Assembly: GCA_029961685.1 (NCBI GenBank)
Contig: JARWKL010000001.1
Location: forward strand, 56,136,062-56,200,061
Source of the DNA: Aristolochia californica
Lineage: Eukaryota; Streptophyta; Magnoliopsida; Piperales; Aristolochiaceae
Length of the DNA: 64,000 bases
Reading direction: 5' to 3'
Positions 25,500 to 39,100 of this stretch are shown one piece after another; the first letter of the stretch is position 1; the number at the start of each line of letters is the position of its first letter. Below the pieces are notes generated by a model, which was given only the letters and a program-made list of their open reading frames with translations, searched no databases and was not told the DNA's origin. The position numbers and the translations under genes are program-made.

Positions 25500-25935
25500 C
25501 TAGCCAAAATTTAAGTGTTCCCAATGGTCAATTAGGATAACAATTTTTTTTTCCAATTAAAGTCTCCAATGTTGAACTTTTTGTACCAAGGTAAATATTT
25601 ATTTCTCATAGGTCGACCAAGAGAGCATTCTCTTCTTGAAAGGTCATCTAAAATAGACAATAGTTTGCTCTTCTTGCATCAAAATATCCTTGATTTCTGA
25701 TCCATAAACATCACACTCAATAATAAGAGTTTTAGAGAAGTTAGGCTAGACTATAAGAGGGGTAGGGCACATTTTGTTCTCAAGTTCTTTGAAGGTTTTC
25801 TCATTCCATAAGAATGCATCTTTCTTATATAAAGAGGTTAAGGGCCTAGCTATAGTAGCAAAGTTTTTGTCCTATAATATCTGTGTTAACCCCAAGAAGT
25901 TGTTGGCCCATGAGGTATGTCAAAATTGAGAGGGG
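25500..25935 (-). mobile_element. Ty3/gypsy RNase H relic
   Basis: Reading the minus strand with several stops gives fragments such as NFLGLTQIL, KNFATIARPLTSLYKKDAFL, TFKELENKMC and IIECDVYGSEIKDILMQEE. These are the end of reverse transcriptase and the start of RNase H of a gypsy polyprotein. The relic starts almost exactly where the gypsy fragment at 36005-36518 stops, which suggests a single element that was split. It is decayed and cannot be functional. Confidence 0.7.
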
Positions 25936-26270
25936 GATCAAAATATCATGCATAAAAACAACATGCACATACACCAAAGACAAAAAGATTTTTGTTATTA
26001 ATCGTGGTATCAATTTCTGATAGTAACTCTCTCGATAACACGAAACGATGAATAACCTTGATGGGAGGTTGACTTCAAATGGTAATTTGGTCCCTATCTC
26101 GTCACTTAAACCCCTTCAATTAAGCCATCACCGAGAGTGTTCAAAGATCGGAAACGCCAAACAGAGAACAAAGAGAAGAAATCTGAAACAGAAGGTATGA
26201 TTTAACTTCCATTTAAATTATATGATAAATTTTATATTATTAAAAATTCATATTTAAGGCTTACATTGAA
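25936..26270. other. Repeat-derived spacer between copies A and B
   Basis: GATCAAAATATCATGCATAA and following sequence (25937-26010) resemble 34495-34580 at the other side of a copia relic (ATCAAAATATCTTGCATAA, then CAACATGCACAT). No gene is seen. Confidence 0.35.
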
Positions 26271-26688
26271 GACAATTTCTATTTCCTTCGTCCCGTGGTG
26301 GCCGACTTAACCTCCCCCCCTAAACCTTATTGTTCGACTCAACTTTCTTTTCCTCCTCCTTGATTTCTTTGAATTTTTCGTGAGGTCCGATCTCCTCTCA
26401 CAAACTCCTGTCCAAATTCCCACCCCTCATGTTCTCTGTGACTTTGTTAGCCTCTGCGTCCAAACGGGTTAGCCAAGCGGGGCACAAAGAGAAGAGAGAG
26501 AAAGATTGGGGAACGAGGAGAGTCGAGCGGGACTTTTCGCCTTGGATTACCTCTCTCTCTCTTTCTCTTTCTCTCTATATATATATAAAACAACCTGAAA
26601 GCTTTTATTTAAAGTCATTTGGAAAACAGTCTGTCATAATCCTTGGCAAATATAGTTCCATGCCTCAATTGAACGTCTCAAATCATGA

Positions 26689-27935
<1,247 letters not shown>

Positions 27936-28205
27936 GATCGAGACGATCCTCAAATGTGTATTAGCAGGAGACAGCAGAGAAGGCAGGAAACTCCTGTGAC
28001 AAAAACCTAAATGGAGAGAGAGGAGAGTGTATGAGCTGTTTGGAGATAATACGAGAATCGAGAAGAGAGCAATTATTACCTCTTTAGAACCGATTCTGTT
28101 AAAATTTACAAAGAAAACCAGCTCTTTTCTGTGTTTTTTATCCCATCTTTGTAGAAACCGATTCACAGTGACCATGGAAGCCTAAAAGAGTAATTTACTA
28201 AAATG

Positions 28206-28290
28206 AAGCTTCGATGTGACGGATTTTACATAAATGTCTGGAGGCTTCGATGTGACGGAATTTACTTAAATGCCTGCCTCTGCCTGCGGT
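28206..28290 (+). repeat. Short tandem duplication upstream of copy B
   Basis: GCTTCGATGTGACGGATTTT (28206-28225) is followed by GCTTCGATGTGACGGAATTT (28246-28265), about 40 bp apart. Copy A has one equivalent unit near 25223 (GCTTCGATGGGACGGAATTT). Confidence 0.7.
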
Positions 28291-28462
28291 ACTGATTTTA
28301 CATGCATTGACGTGCCTGCCAGTCTGACACCCTTTCAGTTTCCTGCTTGTGGAAGTCCGACGGGGTTAATATTTGATGAGATTTTTGCCCAAGTTTGGAT
28401 ACCAGGAAGGATACGGATGTCTTTGGCCCTATCTGCGCGGAAGAAGCTTTATACTATTGAGG

Positions 28463-29879
28463 TGAACGATATTCGATATGTTGCTGTGAAAACGAAGCCT
28501 AGGCTTTCCATTGCCGTAAATGACGGATCAATTTTATGTATAAATATTCTTTGTAATCTTATTTTTAATTATGGCAAATAAACTCACTGAAAATGGATAT
28601 ACGGACCTGGGTATATTGACTCTTATTTTCTTCCTCTCGTTTGCTCCTCGTGCTTGGTTCCAACGCTTCAACTCCTTTATTAGTAAACTTAGATTCTTTT
28701 GCAACCGTGTTGACACTTTTTTGTTTGTCTTTCATAAGCACTCAAATATTATCTATTTACGCTTTTATGTTGATGACATCATTATTACTAGCAACAACTT
28801 TGCTCTTATCACCGGTTTCACTCATAAACTATATTCTAAGTTTGCCACTAAAGATTTGGGTTATCTCAATTACTTTATTAGCCTTGAAGTTTCGCCAACT
28901 ACCGATGGACTCTTTATCAATTAACTCAAATATGCACAAGATATTTTTACTCGAGCTCAGCCTTATGCCTATGGTCATTTCCCAACATCTGTCTGCCGAT
29001 GGTTTTCTATTTTCGGATACCACTCTTTAGGCCTCTCGTTGGTGCCCTTCAATACTGGACTATCACTCTCTTTGTCATAGCCCATACGGTCAACTCCGTT
29101 AGCCAATTCCTGCATGCTTCCACTGTAGATCATTTTCTTGCTTTTAAGCGTATTCTTCGCTATGTCAAAAGTACCAATCACTTTGGCCTTACCTTTCGCC
29201 CATCTGCTACTCATGGTGTTTTAGTTGCTTACTCTGATGCTGACTAGGCTGACTGTTCTGAGACTCGTCGCTCCACTTCTGGTTACTCCATTTGTCTTGG
29301 AGAGCTAAAAAGCAACCAACGGTATCACGCTCCAACTGTAAATCTGAATATCGTGCTCTTGCACACACTGTAGTTGAACTTATTTGGCTTATGTATCTCC
29401 TTTGCGATTTACATGTTCCTATCCCACAACCACCTCTTCTCTTACGTGAGAGCAAAAGTGCAATCTTCCTAAGCTCCAATCTAATTTCTCATAAGATAGC
29501 CAAACATGTTGAGTTAGATTATCACTTCCTTCAAGAACTTGTTGTTGCTAACAAATTTCACACGCAATATGTACCATCTCTCCTGCAAATTGTCAATATT
29601 TTTACCAAAAGTATTCCACGCCCTCTCTTTGATTTTTTTTCGCTCCAAACTTCACGTTTGTTCCAATCCTATGCTCAACTTGCGGGGGGGTGAACGATAT
29701 ACCGCCGTAACAAAATCATGTAGAGTAGGCTTCCATTACCAAAGCCGAAGGATCACCGAGTGCCAGAAATAGTCTTTTTCTATTACTAATTTTATGTATA
29801 AATACTCCTTGTAATCATGTTTATAATTGTAGTGAATAAAGATTTTTTTATTAAAAACTTACACGTTCATGCTTTGGAA
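28463..29879 (+). mobile_element. Internally deleted copia element with reverse transcriptase/RNase H relic
   Basis: The 3' LTR is 29692-29879, from TGAACGATATACCGCCGTAA to ACACGTTCA, preceded by a G-rich tract (CTTGCGGGGGGG). A matching start, TGAACGATATTCGATATG, lies at 28463, and both copies share the later stretch ATTTTATGTATAAATA. Between them are out-of-frame pieces of copia reverse transcriptase (YVDDIIITSNN, then ATKDLGYLNYFISLEV) and RNase H (VELIWLMYLLCDLHVP, then HVELDYHFLQELVV). Gag, protease and integrase are absent. Stops and frameshifts make it a dead element. I could not find a clear target duplication. Confidence 0.75.
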
Positions 29880-30720
29880 ATTAGCCACCAGGTTTACTCG
29901 TCTCTTGGAATTGGATCTCTCTTAGTCCATATGTAGATCGTTTTATCCGGGTGTTATCAACTCCGATCTCTTCGTTGTTGTTGCTTGTGCATCCTTAGTT
30001 TGTAAAACTGTAAAACTACCAATTTCCATCTTGGCGTTCTTTTCTCTTTCTGCCTAGCTATGTGCTTTTGGAATGTGTGGAATTTTACTGGAAGGGGATA
30101 GTTGTTTCTTTAATTTTTAGCTTGTGATTTACAGTTTGAAGTTCATTAATTTTGCTTCAGTTTCGTGTAAGGAGAATTTTGGAAACTATAATTGAACTTA
30201 CTAAGACATTTTTTAGTGAGTGTTGATGATGAAAAGCTCAAGCTACCCTCTTTCTACGAGTCCTGGATTATTAAACTGAATGAGCCTCTTTTGTTTTTTC
30301 TCCGCATAAGCTCTTTTCATTATTACATTTTAAAATTCTGTTTTTTTATTTGCGTCAAGCTAGTCATTCTTAAATTATATGCTTGTTTACTTTTAGTGCA
30401 TTTTTTCAAATAGGTTAGCATTTTTGGAAGATTATTACCATTTTTTAGCTGTTGTTCATCATTTTTTTTATTATGTTAGAGCTTTTGAATTGCTTAATTT
30501 ATTGACCATCAAAGTCTTATTTCATCTTCTTTTATACTTTGTTCTCTTGGTTGCATTACTAAAGGTGATTGATAAGCAAGTAAGGCCAAGTAACATTCTG
30601 GTGTGAGGATGAGGTCCTGCAAAATTTTGACCAATTTGTTTTCCACTTGTCAGTTGTGCAGTTGGTCCATTTGAGTGGTTGATGAGTGGGAGCACTCTGA
30701 AGAGCCCCAATCATAGGATG
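29880..30720. other. Non-coding stretch, T-rich
   Basis: There are only low-complexity, T-rich open frames and no family match. Nothing else is seen. Confidence 0.4.
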
Positions 30721-30734
30721 ATGGTCACCTGGTT

Positions 30735-31092
30735 ACCCCAGCCCCAACGTCATGAAGCTAAATTTTGATAGCAGCAACAAGGGATGCCCAATTCCATTAG
30801 GTTTTGAAGGTATATTCAAATATTCTGAAGGTATAGTAATTGTTAAGTACATGGGGCTCTGCTTCTTTTGACAACTTGGATGCTTTAGTAGTATAAACCC
30901 ATGATTCAAAGTTAGTTAAAAATCTACTATGCCTTGGAAGTTACTACCCAGATGGAATAAATTTTTGATATTGCTCAACACCTCTATATTCCTCGTGGTC
31001 ACAGAGAAGCAAATAAGCTTGCTAATGATGGGGTCTATATGAGAGGAGTAGAGTTACTTGGATGGTTGAGGAGCAAACATGAGGAGTGAAAG
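30735..31092 (+). mobile_element. LINE-type RNase H relic
   Basis: EAKFDSSNKGCPIPLGFEG (near 30755-30811) and HLYIPRGHREANKLANDGV (near 30978-31034), the latter running to a TGA near 31089, match the start and end of the RNase H domain of plant non-LTR retrotransposons. The usual pattern is a NFDGA.KGNPG.AG-like start and a H.PRE.N..AD.LA-like end. The stretch between them has stops and shifts. No reverse transcriptase is seen next to it. Confidence 0.55.
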
Positions 31093-31900
31093 TTTTTTGG
31101 GTTTGATTGTTCTGTTTGGTAGCTTTGTATTTTTTCACCATGGTTTGCTGGAGCTGCCTTGTATAACTTCTTCCTCTCTTGAATTTGATTTTGCCATTAA
31201 ATAAAAATTGGGAGTTGGACAAATAATTGACAAACGATTTTAATGCTCTTGTACTTCAAGAATTTCTTAGCTTGTCTTTTCTTTAGCTGTTACTTTGCAG
31301 TCTATGGGAGAAAGTGTAGGAAACCTAGGTATATTGTAGTCAAGGCCAAAGTTTCTGGTTCTTACAATGAAAAAAGTGTACAACTTCCTCATACTAAGAA
31401 AGTTGACAATGCCACTGCTTCTTTTCAAAGGATGAGATTTCCGATCTCAGATGAATTAGCCAGATTTTCAATTGACTTATCATGCCTGGTTGTTTTGGTT
31501 AGAAAGTTGAGATTTTAACTCAAAAAAAGAGATTTTCTTTTTACTTTTCTATTCTTTGGTCTACTTCACTTATCATCTTGTTGAATCGTTTAAGACTGGA
31601 AATGCAACTACCTGTAATAAAGTTTAAAAAATTATTGAAGTCATTACTGAAGTTTAAAATTTTTAGTTTTTATCTTATTTTGTTAATTAAAAGTTAGATA
31701 AAACTATCATAATAGATTTAAATATATCAGAATATTTTATTAATGAACTTATTCTTCACTTTCTACTAAATTTTACATTGTGCATACTAACACAAGAAAG
31801 TATTTTACACTACACTTTCCAATGAGCAGACTAGCACAAAAAAATAATTTACTTCACTAGGTAATTCACTTTCACTAGGTAATTCGTTTTTACTGATATA
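31093..31900. other. Non-coding AT-rich stretch
   Basis: There is an open frame (31243-31518) without recognisable features, then AT-rich sequence. No gene is supported. Confidence 0.4.
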
Positions 31901-34500
31901 ATCCTATTTCATTGGAGTTGGAGTTGGAATTGGTAAATCTGATTCGTCAAACTCAACATCAATCGACTCCTCCACTCTCATAAATATTTTTTTATAAACT
32001 CCATAAGCTTTGCTATGAGTAGAATAACTGAAGAAAATTCCTATATCAGATCTAGAGTCAAATTTTCCAAATTTTTCCTTTGGTTCATTCAATATGAATA
32101 CTTTTCATCCAAAGGTTCTAAAATAAGTAATGTTGGGAAGGGAGCAAGTATACAACTCATATGGAGTTTATTTGAGAAGTGGTCTTTTGCTTACTCGATT
32201 AATGATATAATGTGCGGCGTTCACCACTTTGTCCCAAAACTTATGTGGCATGTTGAATGCATGATGCATAAATTTAGCTATTTCGATTAAGGTTTGGTTT
32301 CTTCTCTCAACAACACCATTTTGCCATGGAGTTTGAGGAGTTGAGAATGTATGGTCTATACCATACTTTGTACAATATTCCTCAAAATGTGAGTTTTCAA
32401 ATTCTTCTCCATGGTCACTCCTAATTTTGATAATACTATAGCCTTGTTCCTTTTGAACTTTTTCACATAATTTAATAAAGGCTAGGAAAACATCATCCAT
32501 GTCAACCTTGAATAGTCATCTACCACCACTAGGGTGAAGCGCTTCCCATTTAGTCATGAGGTTCAGATAGGTCCAACTAATTCCATGTGGATTAGTTGAA
32601 GAGGACGAGAGGTTGAAACTACATTTTTAGCTTTGAAAGAAGTTTTACTTTCTAAGTTGGCAAGCATCACAAGATTTCTTTCTTACACATTTTTTATCCG
32701 ATAGTCCTCTCACTAGGTTCTTTTTCACTAATTTGATCAAGGAATTTATTCCTATATGTCCTAGCCTCTTATGCCATAACCAAGATTTTCATCAATTTTT
32801 TCACCCAAACAATGACACTAGTTGAGGGAATATTGACTATGTTAGCAACATATAGATTCCTATTTCTATGTCCCTGTAGAACTAGTTCATCATTTTCATT
32901 CTTTACTAAGCATTTATCCTTTTCAAATGAAACCTTATTTCCTTTATTACAAAATTGATTAATACTAAGTAAATCATGCATCAACCCTTCAACGTATTAA
33001 GCATTGTATATAAAAGAGGTTGATGTACCGATTTTACCAATTCTTTTTATGGTATATTTTCTATTGTCTCAAAAAGTTACATGACCTCCTTTTTTGGGAT
33101 TGAGTTCAAAGAACTTCTTTTTGTCACCAATCATGTGCCTTAAGCAACCATTATCCAAAATCCAAACATTTTTTGGTGCCTAAGCTCATAAACATACTTT
33201 CACCATAAGAGATTTAACCCTTAGGTTGGTTCCCTTTGTAATAACATTCAAAGTGCTAGGTGATTTGGGCTTCCAAGTTTAGTTGCCTAAGTTCTTTTGG
33301 GTTACCACATCCTTTTCGATTGATTTGGGTACCCAAGTTTGTTTGATGCCGTTTTCATTCTTAACCTTGCAAATGTGGGCGGGCATAGTGACCCAACTCA
33401 TTGCAATAGTGGCATCTAATGTGAGAAATGGGAGAAAACTTCTTATTTTTCTTTGTTTTGTTCTTCCCAACTTTCCTCTTGGGTGTGGTTTTGAGAGATA
33501 AAATTTTGACTTACTTTTTTAAATCCAAACTTTTCTTCTCAGAAGGAAGTCTATCAGGTTGAAGCTTGTCTATCAAACCACTTTATTTTGAGGCATTAGT
33601 TATGTGTCTTTTATTTGCCTTCTTCAAGACAATCAACTCTTCCTTGAGCTTTACAATCTCATCTAGTTGAACATTGCATTTTTCTTTGTAGTTAGCCTAT
33701 GAATGGATTTTTCCAAAAGTAATTCAAGTTCATGCTCATAGTTTGAGTCACTTACCTCTTAAGAAGATGTAGACTCGTTATCATTTTCTTTAAAAGCCAT
33801 GAGTCCTACGTCACTTTCTTCTTCTTCTGAGTGGCTAGACTCTTCCTCCATTAAGTTGAGATCAAACTTTTTTCTTTTTTGTTTTATGGAGCTTTGCTTG
33901 AGGATGAGGTTCTTTCTTCTAACTTAGGACATTTGTTCCTTCTATGTCTTGGTTTATCAACTCAAAATAAACATCAATTTTCTTTTGACATTTGTCATTT
34001 TGAGTTCTAAATTGGCCTTTTATGAAGCTTCTCTTCTTCCTATAAATCCTTTGAAGATGCCTAGTGATAAAACTTCATCTGAGCTCTCATCAATAGAACT
34101 AGTTTTAACACATGTTTTGGCCTTTAGAGCAATGTCTTTTTCTTAGGCTGTTCTTCCTCTATATCTTTTGGTTCCATCTCATATGTGAGAAAAATTCCTA
34201 TTGTAAAGTTAACATTATCACGGATGGTTGTCTTCCTTATGTCCTATGACTTTGGAAGTGCCTTGAGAAACTTGTCATTTTGCCTATACAAGGAAATCTC
34301 TTCTCCTAAGATATTCAACTCATTGATCATATGAGTGAACCTTGAGTTCATCTTAGCAATTTATCACCCGGTTTCATTTTGATTTCATCATATTGGGCTA
34401 TCAAAAGACTGATTCTAGAGTCTATTACTCTAATGGTTCCTTCATGTAAGACCTTAAGTTTTTTTCCAAATTTAAATTTAAAACCAATTTGGACTTGTAA
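31900..34500 (-). mobile_element. Copia relic, gag-protease-integrase, minus strand
   Basis: From high to low coordinate the minus strand shows decayed gag (TTIRDNVNFTIGIFLTYEME near 34200), a zinc-knuckle-like CHYCNELGHYARPH (near 33380, last Cys lost), a GAG-pre-integrase piece (MMHDLLSINQFCNKGNKVSF, 32960-32984) and integrase. The integrase includes IKIRSDHGEEFENSHFEEYC and STPQTPWQNGVVERRNQTLI (about 32270-32430). The post-integrase piece KFDSRSDIGIFFSYSTHSKA lies near 32010-32070. Reverse transcriptase and RNase H should follow below 31900 but are missing, so the element is truncated as well as riddled with stops. Confidence 0.8.
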
Positions 34501-34976
34501 TCAAAATATCTTGCATAAAAGCAACTCAATATAAATAGCAACATGCACATCACAAGACAAAAATATTTTTTGTTATCGATGTTCCCCTAGTGGTAGTCAC
34601 CACCCAAGAACCATTGCTTGGGAAAATTTCCACTATTACGATCTAATAACTGGAAAATTACGAAGAGATTTTTACTCACTTTGGCCACATGTAACTCAAT
34701 ACATGATTTTTTTCACAACAATCTCCCTAAGTGATTGTTGTTAGATTCTAGCTCTAGTTAGGCCTTTCTATCTAGATTATCATGTTCTAGATGAACCTTT
34801 CGCAAATTTATAAAAAAGAAGAAGGAAAAATTACACCTTTACTTAGAGAGATGCTTTTCCTTGAGAGATTCAAGTTGCTTCCTCCTTTGTAGTACATTGT
34901 GAATTGATCAAGGTATTTGTACTATGATGCATGCAAGGATGATTGAAAGAGATTGAAAGTTTTTCAAAGATAAGGG

Positions 34977-34978
<2 letters not shown>

Positions 34979-35029
<51 letters not shown>
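34979..35029. repeat. (CT)n microsatellite
   Basis: About 25 CT units. Open frames reading SLSLSL across it are artefacts. Confidence 0.95.
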
Positions 35030-35032
<3 letters not shown>

Positions 35033-35189
35033 AAAAGTACTTTTGTTGGGAATTTGTCAGATAAAGCTTTGTGGCTTAAAGATATGCCAATAATTTCTCA
35101 TTCACTTCTTTACTCACAGTTTGGTGGGGTATCTATAACTTCCCCAACTCAAACTAGTTGTTATTTGCCAATTTACAAAAAATGGACTA

Positions 35190-35620
35190 TTGATTGATCG
35201 ATCACTGGTAAGTGACTGATCGATCAATCGACCATAATGGCTACTTTTCTATCAGACAGTGACTTATTGATTGATGGACTAATCGATCCATATGTTATCA
35301 TTGATCCAAAAAAGTTAAGTTGATTGAGCATTTCCACTGGTTGATCGATCAATCGCAATTCCCTCTAGTTGTGCAATATAATTATGATCAATCAATATAT
35401 TTTTATTTGATCGATCATGCTTGAAGTCCCTTACTGGCAAGGTTCTGATTGACCGATCAATCTAGGGGGATGATCGATCATTCCATGTAAATTTTGCTTG
35501 CATGGACAACTATGATTGATCAATCTCTAAGGGATGATTGATTATACTTTATATTTCTGGTCATCACAGTTCTGGATGATCGATCATAGTCAGTGACTGA
35601 TCGATCATTCCAATGCTAGA
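35190..35620. repeat. GATCGATC-rich module
   Basis: It contains many copies of TGATCGATCA and near variants (for example near 35195, 35217, 35341, 35409, 35471, 35574 and 35600). GACCGATCAATCTAGGGGGA (35452-35471) parallels GATCGATCAATCTGGAGGGA at 42001-42020, linking the two places to one repeat family. Confidence 0.55.
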
Positions 35621-36004
35621 TTGAAAATTTATATTTTATAAAGCATGAGATTTTCTCTTTAAGTACTTTAACATGTTTCTAAGTTGTGTATGATGATTCA
35701 AAACATGTCTATATGTAATTTATATCCTAAGACTCCGATCTCGCAAGTACTTAAGGAATAAGAGTTAGAATACTTTCTTACAAAAAAATTCACGAGTTTA
35801 AATGTAAGTCTATGATACTTGAACTCGAGTCTTCTTCCTACTTGGTGCTTCTTCAATAGATGTTCTTCAATTTTGTTTGAGGTCTTTATTTTGGCTCTAA
35901 TGCTTTAGACCTTGAGACACTCTTGAAGGTGAAGTATCTAAAATAATTTATTTGCAAGTTATTAGTTCAATTATGTTTTGTTATCATAAAAAAACATTGT
36001 GGGA

Positions 36005-36518
36005 ATTAACCTACAGTCAACAGAAGTAGGTTGTAACCAATCTTGCATGGTTTGAATTTTGTCATGTTTGCCTGACACCCCTTCTTTGGAGACTACACGG
36101 CTTAAATAGTGAACTTTGGGTGAGGTGAAAGTGCACTTTGATGATTTGACATGGAAATGGTGAACTTTGAGTACCGTTCATACTTCATGTAAGTGACCTA
36201 GATGAACCCCAATACTCTTGTTGTAGACTAATATATCATTAAAGAAGACAAGTACAAATATCCTTAAGTAGGGTCATAAAAACATTATTCATCAAGTATT
36301 GAAAGGAAACCGACATATTGGTCAAACCAAAAGGCATCACAAGAAACTCATAATGTCCATCATGTGTTGTAAATATGGTTTTCTCGACATCATTATCAGC
36401 TACTTGAGTTTTATTGTAGCTCGAGCAAAAGTCAAACCTAGAAAAAATCTCAACCTCACATAATTCTCTAACTCATGAGTAATAGGTATGGGATGCTTAT
36501 TTTTGACAGTGATGTCAT
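36005..36518 (-). mobile_element. Ty3/gypsy reverse transcriptase relic, downstream part
   Basis: The minus strand gives TIFTTHDGHYEFLVMPFGLT and later FHVKSSKCTFTSPKVHYLSR and VVSKEGVSGKHDKIQTMQDW, the core and end of gypsy reverse transcriptase, with stops around the catalytic region. It continues at 38253-38640 on the far side of the inserted hAT-type element. Confidence 0.8.
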
Positions 36519-38252
36519 TAGGGGTGGCATCGAGCCGAGCCGAGCTTGATTTAAATATTTCAATCTTGAGCTCGAGCCGAGCCTAGGCTTGAGCCTAAAA
36601 TTGTTATCAAGCTCGAGCCTAATAATTTTAACCGAGTTCGAGCCGAGTTCGAGTCCAGCTGGAGCTTCAAGATTCATTTAAAACTTTTGAAAAAATACAT
36701 GTCTCGAGTTTGTGCTCCAACATACATTTAAAACTTTTCAAAAAATACATGTCAAATAAATTGTATATAAAATTATGCATACATTTTACATAAAATTTGG
36801 AATGACCTCTACATAAAATTGGTCATAAGAGTGACATCGAATCTAGTCGAGTCTGAAGCTTGTTCAAGCCGAGTTTGATTTAAATTTTTTGAACTCAAGC
36901 TCGAGTTGACCCTAGCCTCGAACCTAAAATTGTAATCGAACTCGAGCCTAATAACTTTAACTGAGTTCGAGCTCGAGCTCTACCCGAGTTCGAGCTTAAC
37001 CTATATTTAATACTCTATATAAAATATATGTTAAATAAATTATATATATTAAATTATGCATATATTTTAAAAAAAAATGACAGGAGATGTTCAAGATTGA
37101 ATTTCAATAATGGATTAAAACTCACCAATAGTAATCTTTTTTACTTCAAATGTTGTCTAGCTTGCTTTGTAATTTTTGAATCTGGCCATAAATTTACTAT
37201 GACCTCCTTAGTGCCCCTGGTTGAAAATTTATATTCTAGGAATTTTTTTTCTTTCTTATGATACATATTTCCAAAAAAAAACTTTTAAATAAAATCCTAT
37301 TACTATTAATCACTTATTAGAAAATTACAAGAAATATTTTAAAATTTTCTTAGGAAAGTTAAATGAACCTCTTATTGCCTCTTCTAGGGAAATAAATAAA
37401 AATTAATAATCAATCTAATATATTACTATACTTATTGATAAATTTTTAATCAAATAAAATGTCAAACACAAAATTGCAATGAAAATTTCCTCATGCTATA
37501 ACTATTACAACATCAATTGTCAAATACTTATTCAAAAAATTTCTATACGGTTTTCTAGCCCATCTTGGCAAGAAAATCTTACTTAGAAAATTATATATAT
37601 TTTTAATAAGAATTTTCAATTTGAAAAATGTTTACAAAAAACATGAGACACTAATACCCCTATAAACTTATTTCTACTAAAATGTATTTTCAATTTTTTC
37701 AAGAGCCATGAGGAAGGAGAGTTTAAGGAATTTTTTCTTCAATTTATGATCTCGTACGTGTGAAATCATCTTCACGCGATTGGGGGGGGGGGGGGGGGGG
37801 GTAGATTATTTCTCCCCTGAACTTAGGTATGGTTTTCCGTCGAGAAGACGCAGAGGAAGGGGGTTACGGTGCCGGCGAGGACCTGTCATCGGGCATCACG
37901 GCTATGATGGAGGTGGCGGCGAAGGCGAAGAGAGGAAGAAATCCAATGGATGGCCACAGAAGCGGCTGACGAGCAACTGTGGACGGCCACAGAGGTGGCA
38001 ACAACAGTGGATGGGAGGGGCTCGACGGTGACGAGGGGAGGAAAAACTTTTCCCCCCCTCGCTCTCGGTCCCGACTCAGCTCGTTAACGAGTCGGCTCGA
38101 AAGCCGTCGAACCTGGATTCGGTTGAGCTCGGCTCTTTAATTTAAACGAGCCGATCCCGGATCTCGAACTGGGCTCGAGATCCAAGGATATTGAATCGTA
38201 CCGAGCCGAGCTCTACCCGCTTGCGAGCCGGCTCAGTTCGAAACCACCCCTA
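36519..38252. mobile_element. hAT-type element, 1,734 bp, inserted in gypsy relic
   Basis: The ends TAGGGGTGG...CCACCCCTA are inverted. The 8-bp duplication GATGTCAT flanks both sides (36511-36518 and 38253-38260). The target is proved by reading through: removing the element and one duplication restores a continuous gypsy reading frame around KALNDI and TVKNKHPIP. The interior has CGAGCTCGAGCC-type motifs in two blocks (36536-36670, 36840-37000), AT-rich filler, a 20-G run (37782-37801) and a GC-rich end. I see no transposase, so it is non-autonomous. Confidence 0.85.
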
Positions 38253-38640
38253 GATGTCATTGAGGGCCTTGTAGTGCATATTTTTCTTGACTAGCTAAAC
38301 ATGAGAAGAGTAGGGACTATTCCTTGGCTCAATTATCCCTTCTTGATGCATCTCATTGACCAATCTATTTGTTTTAGTTTTCTACACATGAGACTATCAA
38401 TAGGGTGTGTTCTTGTAGGGGAGGCACATGGTTGGATTGGAAGTGTCTTTGGTGTTAAGCCTTTTGAAGCTAAGAAAACATCATGGAAAGTACTTAAGAA
38501 ATTCTGCAATCGAGGGTTGAAAATTTGTTCACCTTGTGTCCCTATTGGTCGAACTAGCCGGAAGACGATTGCCTTTTCTTCCGAGGGCACCCACTTTTGC
38601 AAAATATCCAGCTTCAAAGTCTGAGGTTCACTATCTGGAA
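38253..38640 (-). mobile_element. Ty3/gypsy reverse transcriptase relic, upstream part
   Basis: On the minus strand, HQEGIIEPRNSPYSSHV, LVKKN and MHYKALNDI match the entry to the gypsy reverse transcriptase domain, preceded by protease-to-RT linker sequence (about 38333-38617). One stop follows SSHV. Confidence 0.7.
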
Positions 38641-38778
38641 CAACCTACCACTTAGTCTGTGGGGCATTTTCATAATTTTGCTGCTTGTTGTATACTCTCT
38701 ATCTTAATAGAAATAAATAGAGATGATAGTTTCTAAAGCCATTCTTTCATTAAGGTCAGCTCTATCAGAGCAAAAACA

Positions 38779-38966
38779 ATGCTCTCTGCGTCAAAAATTT
38801 CAAACTAGAAGGTAGGGTATACAATCTTGCAACAAAAAAGTAGGTTTGATTATTGTCTTCTGGTGGTCCGGTATGCTGTGTGCGTTAAAATTTTCAAACT
38901 AGAGGGTAGGGTGTACAAATCTTGCCACAAAAAGTTAGGTTTGATTATATTTTTCTGGTGAACCGG
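38779..38966. repeat. Direct tandem duplication, about 94 bp
   Basis: ATGCTCTCTGCGTCAAAAAT...CAAACTAGAAGGTAGGGTAT is repeated about 94 bp later as ATGCTGTGTGCGTTAAAATT...CAAACTAGAGGGTAGGGTGT. It lies 440-630 bp upstream of methyltransferase copy D. Confidence 0.75.
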
Positions 38967-39100
38967 TAGTTTAACTTAATAGCTGCTAGTTCTGGACAAG
39001 GTAGTTGGAATGAATGGCAACTAGTAGCAGTTCACAGTCGCATTGATGTGTCATTCATTACTATGACAAGTTCGGTTTCTGTCCACTCTCTGATAGACAA

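Noticed and set aside
34943..35197. Open frame with Ser-Leu repeats
   Set aside because: It is created by the (CT)n microsatellite; no homologous sequence on either side.
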